Assembly: GCF_012927745.1 (NCBI RefSeq)
Contig: NZ_JABBKX010000001.1
Location: 1-64,000, forward strand
DNA length: 64,000 bases
Direction of reading: 5' to 3'
Source of the DNA: Neoroseomonas marina
Lineage (GTDB): Bacteria > Pseudomonadota > Alphaproteobacteria > Acetobacterales > Acetobacteraceae
In this document: positions 17,610 through 25,396 of the stretch, piece by piece
How the letters are laid out: each line of letters starts with the position of its first letter
Position numbering within the stretch: position 1 is the stretch's first letter
Notes under the pieces: generated by a model
The model's input: only the letters and a program-made list of their open reading frames with translations
What the model was told of the DNA's origin: nothing
The model's database searches: none
Made by a program: the position numbers and the translations under genes

Positions 17610-17933
17610 ATGCCCGCGACGGACGCGCCGGTCGGATCCCTGTGGCCGGGCACCTTCTCGCCCAGCCCGGCACCCGCCTGGCGGTGGCAGGGGTCGGTGC
17701 CAGGACGCCGTTCCGCCGGTCGCTGCTGATCCCAGGGGGTCGAGGCCTTTCCGTCCGGCGGCTGCGCCGTCGAGGTCCGGCCGGGGAAGGACGACGCGGG
17801 CGACCGCACCTGGCGGACCCTGATCCGCGCCGCAGATGGCCGCGAAAGGCTCGTGCGGGAAAGTCCGCCATGGGAGGAGCAGGACGCCCTGGCCGCCCGG
17901 GTGACCCTGGCCGAATCCGGCCCGGCAGCCTAA
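17610..17933 (+). pseudogene. Small gene interrupted by an in-frame TGA
   Basis: From an ATG at 17610, with GGGAG a suitable distance upstream, an open frame runs 39 codons to a TGA at 17727-17729. It then continues in exactly the same frame for 67 more codons to a TAA at 17931-17933. Both halves have high G/C third positions. The second half (GGCAVEVRPGKDDAGDRTW, LIRAADGRERLVRESPPWEEQDALAA) reads like a real protein but has no start codon of its own. A single TGG to TGA change would explain it. I recognise no family. Either a recent pseudogene or a sequencing error; readthrough is less likely. Confidence 0.55.
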
Positions 17934-17943
17934 GGTCCGCCCC

Positions 17944-18879
17944 GTGTCCTACCCGTCCAAACACCTCCTCGCCATCGAGGGCCTCGAGCCGCCGCACATC
18001 GCGGACCTGCTCGATCTCGCCGAGTCCTATGCGCTGCTGAACCGCAGCGGGAAGACGCAGCGCGACCTGCTCAAGGGCCGCACGCTGATCAACCTGTTCT
18101 TCGAGGACAGCACCCGCACGCGGACCTCCTTCGAACTCGCCGGCAAGCGGCTGGGCGCGGACGTGATCAACATGTCCGTCAGCACCAGCAGCGTGAACAA
18201 GGGGGAGACGCTGCTCGACACCGCCTCGACCCTGAACGCGATGCAGTGCGACCTGTTGGTGATCCGGCATGCGCAGTCGGGCGCGCCGGCGCTGCTGTCG
18301 CAGAAGGTCGATGCGGCGGTGATCAACGCCGGTGACGGCACGCATGAGCACCCGACCCAGGCGTTGCTCGACGCGCTGACCATCCGCCGCCACAAGGGCA
18401 GCCTGCAGGGCCTGGTGGTCGCGATCTGCGGCGACATCGCCCATTCGCGCGTCGCGCGGTCCAACATCCACCTGCTGACGACAATGGGCAGCCGGGTGCG
18501 GGTCGTCGGGCCGCCGACGCTGATCCCGGCGGACGCCGCGCGGCTCGGCGTCGAGGTCTTCCACGACATGAAGGCGGGCCTGAAGGACGCCGACGTCGTG
18601 ATGATGCTGCGCCTGCAGCGCGAACGCATGTCCGGCGGCCTCGTTCCCTCGGCGCGCGAGTTCTTCCGCTTTTACGGCCTGGACGCCGAGAAGCTCGCCG
18701 TCGCGAAGCCGGACAGCATCGTGATGCATCCGGGGCCGATGAACCGTGGCGTCGAGATCGACAGCGCCATCGCCGACCACCCGACGCGCAGCGTGATCGG
18801 GGAACAGGTGGAAATGGGCGTCGCCTGCCGCATGGCGGTGCTCGACGTGCTGGCGCGGCGGCTGCCGCGGAACCGGTGA
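17944..18879 (+). CDS. pyrB: Aspartate carbamoyltransferase catalytic subunit
   Basis: A 311-residue ATCase that joins carbamoyl phosphate to aspartate in pyrimidine synthesis. The carbamoyl-phosphate motif STRTR is at residues 56-60, followed by [26 protein letters not shown] and the late [14 protein letters not shown] are also canonical. The start is GTG with AAGG upstream. Its TGA overlaps the GTG of the following GNAT gene. A non-catalytic dihydroorotase-like gene (21536-22813) lies 2.7 kb downstream; in many bacteria that partner assembles with PyrB. Confidence 0.97.
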   Translation: MSYPSKHLLAIEGLEPPHIADLLDLAESYALLNRSGKTQRDLLKGRTLINLFFEDSTRTRTSFELAGKRLGADVINMSVSTSSVNKGETLLDTASTLNAMQCDLLVIRHAQSGAPALLSQKVDAAVINAGDGTHEHPTQALLDALTIRRHKGSLQGLVVAICGDIAHSRVARSNIHLLTTMGSRVRVVGPPTLIPADAARLGVEVFHDMKAGLKDADVVMMLRLQRERMSGGLVPSAREFFRFYGLDAEKLAVAKPDSIVMHPGPMNRGVEIDSAIADHPTRSVIGEQVEMGVACRMAVLDVLARRLPRNR

Positions 18880-19331
18880 CCCCGCGCCGCGCCCGGCCCG
18901 AGGAGGCCGCGGCGCTGCGCGATCTCGTCCGCGCCGCCTATGCCGAATGGGTGCCGCTGATCGGGCGTGAGCCCGGCCCGATGACGGACGACTACGTTGC
19001 GCGCATCGCCGCAGGCGAGGCCTGGGTGATGGAGGCCGAGGGCACCCTTGCCGCCGCGATCATCCTCGAGGACTCCGACGGCGCGCTGCTGCTCGACAAC
19101 ATCGCGATCGCGCCGTCCACGCGCGGCCGCGGCCTGTTCCGGCACCTGATGGACTTCGCCGAGGCCGAGGCGCGCCGCCGCGGGCATCCCTGCATCCGCC
19201 TCTATACGCATGAGCGGATGGCGCGGAACGTCGCGCTCTATCTCGCCCTGGGCTACGTCGAGACGCGCCGGGCCGAGCAGGACGGCTTCCCCCGGGTGTT
19301 CATGGAGAAGCCCCTCGGCACCGCGGCATGA
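18876..19331 (+). CDS. GNAT-family N-acetyltransferase
   Basis: A 151-residue GNAT protein. The acetyl-CoA loop is in [25 protein letters not shown] near residues 80-104, preceded by the beta-4 strand LLLDNIAI and followed by the usual [15 protein letters not shown]. It transfers an acetyl group from acetyl-CoA to an amine; the substrate is unknown. The GTG start overlaps the pyrB stop by four bases, so expression is coupled to pyrimidine synthesis genes although no metabolic link is apparent. Confidence 0.9.
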   Translation: MTPRRARPEEAAALRDLVRAAYAEWVPLIGREPGPMTDDYVARIAAGEAWVMEAEGTLAAAIILEDSDGALLLDNIAIAPSTRGRGLFRHLMDFAEAEARRRGHPCIRLYTHERMARNVALYLALGYVETRRAEQDGFPRVFMEKPLGTAA

Positions 19332-19460
19332 CGTCTGCCGGTCGACGAACCACCGGCCGCTGGGCGGCGGTCGCGTGCATGCTGCATACGGATATCGGGA
19401 AGAACTCTGTCGTTCGTCCCACCCGCGGCGCACTCGTGGTGGCCGGCCCTGGGGGTCGTG

Positions 19461-19910
19461 ATGTCCCCCGGCATCGCCGCGCTCCTTCTATCCGCCGGCT
19501 GCGAGCGCCGGACCATGCTGCGCGACTGGCCGAGAGCCGATGCGGAGGTCGTTGCCGTTGTGCGCGAGCATGCCGGTAAGGGCGGCCCCTTCTTCGACCT
19601 CGAGCTCCGCGCAGCCTTGCCGGATGGCCGCTAGGCCACAGGCCATACGATCAAACCTCATCCGCTCCGCACATCCTGGTCGGAACCTCGCCGCCGCCCC
19701 GAACCGGGTGACAGGCTGACCGTGGCGCTGGACCCGCTGGACCGTCGGCGGATGGCGACCCTCGCAAGCATCGGCGGATCGACGGGACTTGTCCTTTGGG
19801 GGTTGGCATTCGTGACCTTTTCGGCCTTCAGCCTGCTCGGGCTCGCAGCAGGCCTTCATGTTCGCCGCCATGACGGCGCGGGCGGCCCACGTCAGCCGGA
19901 CCGCCACTGA
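19461..19910 (+). pseudogene. DUF3592-like membrane protein interrupted by an in-frame TAG
   Basis: One continuous frame of 150 codons is interrupted only by TAG at 19632-19634. The first part has a hydrophobic helix (SPGIAALLLSAGC) and then DWPRADAEVVAVVREHAG; the second reads ATGHTIKPHPLRTSW, GDRLTVALDPLDRRRMATL and ends with a second helix (STGLVLWGLAFVTFSAFSLLGLA). Helix, beta-rich soluble part with the v.v.yDP pattern, helix is the DUF3592 layout. A CAG to TAG change in DGR-TAG-ATG would account for it. The start is uncertain; the frame stays open upstream. Probably a recently inactivated gene, or a sequencing error. Confidence 0.6.
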
Positions 19911-19951
19911 CGCACAGCCACCCCGTCGGGGAATGCCTGCGACGCCCGCGG

Positions 19952-20845
19952 TTAGCCCGCGCCATAGGCCGTGAAGATCGCGGCGGCGACCTCGGCCAGC
20001 ACCGCGTCGCGCGCCGCCAAGGTCTGCTGCGGTCCCTCGGCCAGGTAGGCCGTCACCAGCAACGGCGCCTGCCCGCCTGAGGGCCAGATCACGGCGGCGA
20101 TGCCCCGGGTGTTGAAGCCGCCGGCGCCGCTGCGGTCGCCGATGCGCCAGCCCTGCGGCAGCCGCGCCCGGAACAGCCCCCCGCTGACCCGGTTGCCTTC
20201 CATCAGGGCGACGAGCCGTGCGCGGGACGCCGCCGACAGGACCTCCCCCAGCGTCAGCGCCCGCATCGTGGCGAGCATCGCCGCCGGGCTGGTGGTGTCC
20301 CGGGGATCGCCCGGCCGGGCCTCGTTCAGCGCCGTTTCCATGCGATCCAGCCGGGTGACGGCATCGCCGTGCCGGCGCAGGAAGGCGGTCAGCCCCTCCG
20401 GCCCGCCGATCGCCGTCAGCAGCAGGTTCGCCGCGGTGTTGTCGCTGAGGGTCATCATCGCCTCGAGCAGGGCGGCGACCGTCATGCCCTCCCCGCCCAC
20501 CTGGCCTTCGGTGACCGGCGAATAGGTGACGAGATCCCCCCGCCCGAAGCGGATGCGGCGATCGAGGCTGTCCTGCCCCGCGTCGATCCGGGCGAGAACC
20601 GCACCGGCGGCGAGCATCTTGAAGGTGCTCGCCATCGGAAAGCGGTCGCCGCTGCGGTGTTCGGCCGCGCGGCGATGGCCGAGGTCGAGCACCGCGACGC
20701 CGAGACGCCCGCCCTCGCGCCGCTCGATCCGCGCGAATTCGGCCGGCAGCCCCGCCCAGGCGGATTGCGCCGATACGGGCGCGGCGCCAGCGGCGACGCC
20801 GATGGCCGCGCCGATGGCGCCGATACAGTCGCGTCTGCCGCGCAT
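19952..20845 (-). CDS. Class A beta-lactamase (RSG/CARB-like active site)
   Basis: A 297-residue exported serine beta-lactamase. Signal peptide at residues 1-26 (ending APVSA). All active-site elements are present: Ser73-T-F-Lys76 (Ambler 70-73), the SDN loop at 134-136, and the omega-loop Glu170 in RMETALNEARPGDPRDTTSP (Ambler 166). The third motif is Arg-Ser-Gly at 238-240 instead of Lys-Thr-Gly, the variant found in CARB/PSE carbenicillinases and the RTG subgroup. An AAGGG ribosome site precedes the ATG. It should hydrolyse penicillins; the spectrum cannot be fixed from sequence. No ampR-like regulator is adjacent, so expression is probably constitutive and chromosomal. Confidence 0.93.
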   Translation of the reverse strand: MRGRRDCIGAIGAAIGVAAGAAPVSAQSAWAGLPAEFARIERREGGRLGVAVLDLGHRRAAEHRSGDRFPMASTFKMLAAGAVLARIDAGQDSLDRRIRFGRGDLVTYSPVTEGQVGGEGMTVAALLEAMMTLSDNTAANLLLTAIGGPEGLTAFLRRHGDAVTRLDRMETALNEARPGDPRDTTSPAAMLATMRALTLGEVLSAASRARLVALMEGNRVSGGLFRARLPQGWRIGDRSGAGGFNTRGIAAVIWPSGGQAPLLVTAYLAEGPQQTLAARDAVLAEVAAAIFTAYGAG

Positions 20846-20922
20846 CTCAACCCTTCCCGCACCGTCCGGAGCGCGTCGTCTAGGACGGCGGTGGGAAGGG
20901 GCAAAGCCCGCCGACGGTCCGA

Positions 20923-21354
20923 TCACGCAGGTTTGGGCTTGAGCGCCCCGGCCGCCCGGCCCTGCGCATAATGCTCGATCCCGGGCGGCAGCAGGACCCA
21001 GCGGTGCATCGTCTCCTCGAAGACCGAGGCGGTGGGCGCTGGGAAGTCGGGATCCGCGAAGGCGCCCACCACCACCATGCATAGGCCCGGGAACTTCTCG
21101 CCCTGCGAGAAGACGGTGGTGCCGCAGTCGGGGCAGAAATGATGGCGCACCTTCCGCCCTTCCTGCCCGTCCCGGACATAGACACGGTGCGCGCCCTCCA
21201 GCCGCACGTCGGCGGTCCGGAAGAAGGCGTTGCAGGTGAGCGGCACGCCCGAGCGGCGCTGGCAGTCCCTGCAGTGACAGATCGTCACCCCCTGCGGCGG
21301 CGCCGAGACGATGGCGCGCAACCCACCGCAGAGGCACTGGGCGGTCCTGTTCAT
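20923..21354 (-). CDS. GFA/CENP-V-domain zinc protein (Gfa-like)
   Basis: A 143-residue protein with the metal-binding pattern of PF04828: C7-x-C9-G-G, C26-H-C28-R-D-C31, and C74-P-D-C77-G. These bind structural and catalytic zinc. The family founder was described as glutathione-dependent formaldehyde-activating enzyme, but most members have no tested activity. The protein is cytosolic. It lies just upstream of the beta-lactamase on the same strand with about 80 bases between, so co-transcription is possible but a shared function is not implied. Confidence 0.9.
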   Translation of the reverse strand: MNRTAQCLCGGLRAIVSAPPQGVTICHCRDCQRRSGVPLTCNAFFRTADVRLEGAHRVYVRDGQEGRKVRHHFCPDCGTTVFSQGEKFPGLCMVVVGAFADPDFPAPTASVFEETMHRWVLLPPGIEHYAQGRAAGALKPKPA

Positions 21355-21521
21355 GGGACGTCTCCCTGCCGCGCAAGGGTTGCGGGCTTGTGCCGTGGCG
21401 CGGGGCATCGGCCGGGGGAGGCGAGCACGTCGCCGGGCCGCGGCACACAGGAAAAACGCCCCAGGGGCCGGAACGGCCGGCGGGACGCACGGCGCCCCAT
21501 GGCAGGACTCGGCCGCCCGTC

Positions 21522-21527
21522 TATAAC
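21522..21527 (+). promoter_or_regulatory. Possible -10 element directly upstream of pyrC'
   Basis: TATAAC lies 8 bases upstream of the pyrC' ATG, in otherwise GC-only surroundings, and the ATG has no Shine-Dalgarno sequence. If used, the transcript would start at or within a base or two of the ATG, giving a leaderless mRNA. No good -35 hexamer is visible at the right distance. Confidence 0.35.
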
Positions 21528-21535
21528 CGCTCCCG

Positions 21536-22813
21536 ATGCGCGACCTCCTGATCACCAATGCCCGCCTGCTCGACCCTGCCTCCGGCCTCGACGGCCCGGG
21601 CGCGCTGCTGGTGCGGGACGGCGTCATCGCCGATCTCGGCCCGGGGCTGACGGCGCCCGAGGGCGCCGAGGTGCTCGACGCCGCCGGCTGCTGCCTGGCG
21701 CCGGGTCTCGTGGACCTGCGCGCGAATGTCGGCGAGCCCGGCTCGGAGCACCGGGAGAGCATCGCGAGTGCCGCCGCCGCCGCCGCCGCGGGGGGCATCA
21801 CGACGCTCTGTGTCCTGCCCGACACCGACCCGGCGCTGGACGACCCCGCCCTGCTGTCCTTTATGGTCCGCCGCGGCGAGGCGACCGGCTCGGTCAGCCT
21901 GCTGCCCTATGGCGCGGCGACGGCCGGCTGCGCGGGCAAGGAACTGGCGGAATTCGGCCTGCTGCGGGAAGCCGGCGCGATCGCCTTCACCGATGGGGCC
22001 AAGGCGATCGGGAATGCGCGGACGATGCGCCTCGCCCTGTCCTACGCGCGGGCCTTCGGCGCCTTCGTGGTGCAGCACCCGGAGGAACCCACGCTCGCCG
22101 CCGGTGGCGCCGCGACCGAGGGCGAGCTCGCCACCCGCCTCGGCCTGCCCGCCATACCGCCCGCCGCCGAGGCGATGATGGTCGCGCGCGACATCGCGCT
22201 CGCCCGAATCACTGGCGGGCATGTCCATTTCGCCCATGTCTCGACCATCGCCGCGCTGGACCTGATCCGCGCCGCGAAGGCCGAGGGGCTGCAGGTCACG
22301 GCCGATACCGCGCCGCCCTATTTCGACCTGAACGAGACGGCGATCGGCGACTACCGCACCTACGCGAAGCTTTCGCCCCCGCTGCGCACCGAGGCCGACC
22401 GGCAGGCGATCGTCGCCGCGCTGAAGGACGGGACGCTGGACGCCATCGCCTCGGACCATCAGCCGCGGGATGCCGACGACAAGCGCCTGCCCTTCGCCCA
22501 GGCCGAGGCCGGCGGCGCGGGCCTCGCGACGCTGCTCGGCGTGACGCTCGCCCGCGTGCATGGCGGGGACCTGACCATGCTCGAGGCGCTGGCGCTGCTC
22601 ACCTGCAAGCCCGCTGCGCTGCTCGGCCTGCCGGTTGGGCGGCTCGCCAAGGGCGCGCCTGCGGACCTCGTGCTGTTCCATCCCGACCGCGGCTGGAAGG
22701 TCGAGGCCGGGAAGCTGCCGGGCAAGGCGCAGAACTCGCCCTTCGACGGGCGGGCCCTGGAAGGTCGCGTCTTCGGCACCTGGAAGGCCGGGCGCCGGGT
22801 CTTCCCGGCATGA
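21536..22813 (+). CDS. pyrC': Dihydroorotase-like protein lacking the first metal ligands (PyrC')
   Basis: A 425-residue amidohydrolase-fold protein matching dihydroorotase throughout: GLVD..GEPG near 60-69, GGITTLCVLPDTDP near 90, TADTAPPYFDLNE, KLSPPLR, ASDHQPRDADDK and AQNSPFDGRALEGRV. The essential HxH zinc pair at positions 62 and 64 is replaced by Arg and Asn (DLRANVGEPG instead of DMHVHxxEPG), and the H-x-E segment reads QHPEEP. It is therefore probably not catalytic. In Pseudomonas a comparable PyrC' is needed to assemble active PyrB, and pyrB is 2.7 kb upstream. A functional dihydroorotase must be encoded elsewhere. It overlaps plsY by four bases. Confidence 0.9.
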   Translation: MRDLLITNARLLDPASGLDGPGALLVRDGVIADLGPGLTAPEGAEVLDAAGCCLAPGLVDLRANVGEPGSEHRESIASAAAAAAAGGITTLCVLPDTDPALDDPALLSFMVRRGEATGSVSLLPYGAATAGCAGKELAEFGLLREAGAIAFTDGAKAIGNARTMRLALSYARAFGAFVVQHPEEPTLAAGGAATEGELATRLGLPAIPPAAEAMMVARDIALARITGGHVHFAHVSTIAALDLIRAAKAEGLQVTADTAPPYFDLNETAIGDYRTYAKLSPPLRTEADRQAIVAALKDGTLDAIASDHQPRDADDKRLPFAQAEAGGAGLATLLGVTLARVHGGDLTMLEALALLTCKPAALLGLPVGRLAKGAPADLVLFHPDRGWKVEAGKLPGKAQNSPFDGRALEGRVFGTWKAGRRVFPA

Positions 22814-23406
22814 CCGACCCGTCCATCGCCTTCGCGCTCGCCCTGGTGGGCGGGTACCTGATCGGGTCGATCCCGTTCGGCCTGCTGCTGACGCGCGCGG
22901 CCGGGCTCGGCGACATCCGCGGCATCGGGTCGGGCAACATCGGCGCGACGAACGTGCTGCGGACTGGGCGCAAAGGCCTCGCCATCGCGACCCTGCTGCT
23001 CGATGCGCTGAAGGGCGTGGCGGCGGTGCTGCTGGCGCGGTGGTTCCTCGGCGACCAGGACCTCGTCGCCGGGACCGCGGCGGTGCTCGGCCACACCATG
23101 CCCGTCTGGCTCGGCTTCAAGGGCGGCAAGGGTGGGGCGACCGGGCTTGGCGTGTGCCTCGCCGCGATGTGGCCGGTCGGGCTCGCCTGCATGGCGATCT
23201 GGTTGATCTCGGCCAGGGTGACGCGGATTTCCTCGGCCGCGACGCTCATCGGCGTGGCCTCCGCGCCGGTGCTGGCTCTGATGCTGTCGGACACCGAGCA
23301 TGCGCTGCTCGCCCTGCTGGTCGGAATCCTGATCTTCTGGAAGCACGAGGCCAACATCCGCCGCCTGATCGCGGGCACCGAGCCGCGGATCGGCCAGAAG
23401 GGCTGA
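22810..23406 (+). CDS. plsY: Glycerol-3-phosphate acyltransferase
   Basis: A 198-residue integral membrane acyltransferase with about five hydrophobic helices. The three PlsY signatures are visible: GSIPFGLLLTRAAGLGDIRGIGSGNIGATNVLRTG near residues 19-53, GHTMPVWLGFKGGKGGATGLG near 95-115, and the C-terminal FWKHEANIRRLIAGTEPRIG. It uses acyl-phosphate to acylate glycerol-3-phosphate, the first committed step of phospholipid synthesis. ATGA overlap with pyrC' shows one operon; this pyrC-plsY arrangement is common in alphaproteobacteria. Confidence 0.97.
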   Translation: MTDPSIAFALALVGGYLIGSIPFGLLLTRAAGLGDIRGIGSGNIGATNVLRTGRKGLAIATLLLDALKGVAAVLLARWFLGDQDLVAGTAAVLGHTMPVWLGFKGGKGGATGLGVCLAAMWPVGLACMAIWLISARVTRISSAATLIGVASAPVLALMLSDTEHALLALLVGILIFWKHEANIRRLIAGTEPRIGQKG

Positions 23407-23509
23407 ACGGCGCGATCATCGCGCCGCCCATTCCGGACATGCGCCCACGGCCCTAGCCTGCCCTTGGCGGTGCGCGTGGCGCGCCCCGTCCTGCGCGGGA
23501 GGCGACGGC

Positions 23510-23947
23510 ATGCGTACCTGGCTCCTCGGGTCCTGGTCCTTCTGGGCGCTGCTGTCGGCCGGCTTCGCCGCGCTGACCGCGATCTTCGCGAAGGTCGGCG
23601 TGGCCAATGTCGGGTCGGACTTCGCGACCTTCGTGCGCACCATCGTCGTCATCGTCGCGCTCGGCGGCATCCTGACCGCGACGCAGGGCTGGCAGGACCC
23701 CGGCAGCGTGCCGTCGCGGACCTGGATCTTCCTGGTGCTGTCGGGGCTCGCCACCGGCGCGTCCTGGGTCTGCTACTTCCGGGCGCTGAAGCTCGGCGAT
23801 GCGGCGCGGGTGGCGCCGATCGACAAGCTGTCGGTCGTGCTGGTGGCGGTCTTCGGCGTGGTGTTCCTGGGCGAGCGCCTGGCGGCGGTGAACTGGCTCG
23901 GCGTCGCGCTGATCGCGGCGGGGGCCGTGCTCGTGGCGCTGAAGTGA
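23510..23947 (+). CDS. EamA-domain transporter, single-domain form
   Basis: A 145-residue membrane protein with five hydrophobic stretches and one EamA repeat: WALLSAGFAALTAIFAKVGVANVGSDFATFVRT at the start and VAPIDKLSVVLVAVFGVVFLGERLAAVNWLGVALI at the end. Typical DMT/EamA carriers have two such repeats and about 300 residues; this is a half-size form that would need to dimerise, like SMR-type proteins. The substrate is unknown. GGAGGC precedes the ATG. It follows plsY after a 100-base gap and precedes an MFS transporter. Confidence 0.88.
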   Translation: MRTWLLGSWSFWALLSAGFAALTAIFAKVGVANVGSDFATFVRTIVVIVALGGILTATQGWQDPGSVPSRTWIFLVLSGLATGASWVCYFRALKLGDAARVAPIDKLSVVLVAVFGVVFLGERLAAVNWLGVALIAAGAVLVALK

Positions 23948-24010
23948 CGCGCGGCGTTCCTTCGGCGCGCACCTGAGCATCGCGGCGCGGCGACCGGACA
24001 TATCCCGGCC

Positions 24011-25240
24011 ATGCACGGACCAACCCGACCCTTCCACGGCTGGCGCGTCGTCGCCGGCGCCTTCGTCGTCGCCGTCTTCGGATGGGGCCTCGGCTTCTAT
24101 GGGCCGCCCGTCTACCTGCATGCGGTGACGGCCGCGCGGGGGTGGCCGGTGGCGCTCGTCTCGGCGGCGATCACGGTGCACTACCTGGCGGGCGCCGGGC
24201 TCGTGGCGATGCTGCCGCGGCTCTATGCGCGCTGGGGGCTGGCGACGGTGACGCGGGTGGGAACCGTCGCGCTCGCGGTCGGGCTGTGCGGCTGGGCAGC
24301 GGCCGAGGAACCCTGGCAGTTGTTCGCCGCCACGCTGCTGACCGGCGGCGGATGGGTGACGCTCGGCGCGGCGGCGATCAACGCCATGGTCGCCCCCTGG
24401 TTCGTGCGGCTGCGGCCGAAGGCGCTGTCGTCGGCCTACAACGGGGCGAGCGTCGGGGGGATCGTCTTCTCCCCGCTCTGGGTCCTGCTGATCGAGCGGT
24501 TCGGCTTCCTGGCCGCGACGGCTGCGGTCGGCCTCGCGGCGATCGTGGTCGTGGGCTGGCTGATGGTGCGCGTCGTGGCGGTGACGCCGGACGATCTCGG
24601 GCAGGTCCCGGATGGCGAGGCGGCCGCCGCGGCTGCCGGCACCGGCGCGGAGGTCGCGGCGCTGCCCGGACCCCTGCTGTGGCGCGACCGGTCCTTCCGC
24701 AGCCTGGCGGCCGGCATGTCGCTCGGCCTCTTCGCGCAGATCGGACTGCTGGCGCACCTGTTCTCGTTGATCGCGGGACCGCTGGGGCCGGGGCTCGCCG
24801 GGGTGGTTGCGGGGCTTGCGACGGTCGCGGCCATCCTCGGCCGGACGCTGTTCGGCTGGCTGATGCCGGCCGGGGCGGACCGCCGGCGCTGGGCCTGCGC
24901 GAGCTACGCGGTGCAGGCGGCGGGCGTTGTCGTGCTGCTGGCCTCGGGGCTCGAGGGACCGGTGGCGATCCTGACCGGCGTGCTGCTGTTCGGCTTCGGT
25001 ATCGGCAATGCGACCTCGCTGCCGCCGCTGATCGCGCAGGCGGAGTTCCGGCGGGAGGATGTGGCACGCGCCGTGCCGATGATCGTCGCCGTGGCCCAGG
25101 CGACCTACGCCTTCGCCCCGGCGGCGTTCGGCCTGGTGCGCGGCTGGTCCGGCCCCGGCGCGGAGGCGATGCTGGTCCTGACCCTTGTCGTGCAGGCCCT
25201 GGCGGTCGTGGCCTTCCTGGCCGGTCGCCGTCGCGGATAA
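24011..25240 (+). CDS. MFS transporter
   Basis: A 409-residue major facilitator protein with twelve hydrophobic helices. It begins FHGWRVVAGAFVVAVFGWGLGFYGPPVYLHAV, typical of the monocarboxylate/oxalate-formate-like MFS branch; the middle loop holds TPDDLGQVPDGEAAAAAA and the second half starts WRDRSFRSLAAGMSLGLFAQIGLLAHL. It moves a small organic molecule across the inner membrane, direction and substrate unknown. It has no regulator beside it. A short dyad (25241-25255) begins immediately after its stop codon. Confidence 0.88.
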   Translation: MHGPTRPFHGWRVVAGAFVVAVFGWGLGFYGPPVYLHAVTAARGWPVALVSAAITVHYLAGAGLVAMLPRLYARWGLATVTRVGTVALAVGLCGWAAAEEPWQLFAATLLTGGGWVTLGAAAINAMVAPWFVRLRPKALSSAYNGASVGGIVFSPLWVLLIERFGFLAATAAVGLAAIVVVGWLMVRVVAVTPDDLGQVPDGEAAAAAAGTGAEVAALPGPLLWRDRSFRSLAAGMSLGLFAQIGLLAHLFSLIAGPLGPGLAGVVAGLATVAAILGRTLFGWLMPAGADRRRWACASYAVQAAGVVVLLASGLEGPVAILTGVLLFGFGIGNATSLPPLIAQAEFRREDVARAVPMIVAVAQATYAFAPAAFGLVRGWSGPGAEAMLVLTLVVQALAVVAFLAGRRRG

Positions 25241-25255
25241 TCTACCCAAGGTAGA
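25241..25255. terminator. Short hairpin after MFS gene
   Basis: TCTACC and GGTAGA separated by CAA form a 6-base stem directly after the MFS stop codon, in an unusually AT-rich patch. It lacks a T-run, so it is a weak terminator or an operator. Confidence 0.35.
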
Positions 25256-25297
25256 ATTACCCGACTAATTTCTCGCCATGACGATTCCGGGCGGGGT

Positions 25298-25389
25298 CCG
25301 GGGTGCGCCGCGCACCCCGGTGACTAAGGCACCCGTGGCAGATGCGTTCGCCTGCCGCGGGCGGCGGGCGTGGGGGCAGCGCCCCCACG
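25298..25389. repeat. Pair of strong GC-rich hairpins before dprA (REP-like)
   Basis: Two perfect inverted repeats occur in tandem. The first has arms CCGGGGTGCG (25298-25307) and CGCACCCCGG (25311-25320). The second has arms CGTGGGGGC (25369-25377) and GCCCCCACG (25381-25389), ending 7 bases before the dprA ATG. Such paired palindromes in intergenic space resemble REP/BIME-type elements, or a terminator followed by a hairpin that masks the dprA ribosome site. Copy number elsewhere in the genome is unknown. Confidence 0.6.
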
Positions 25390-25396
25390 AACCGCG

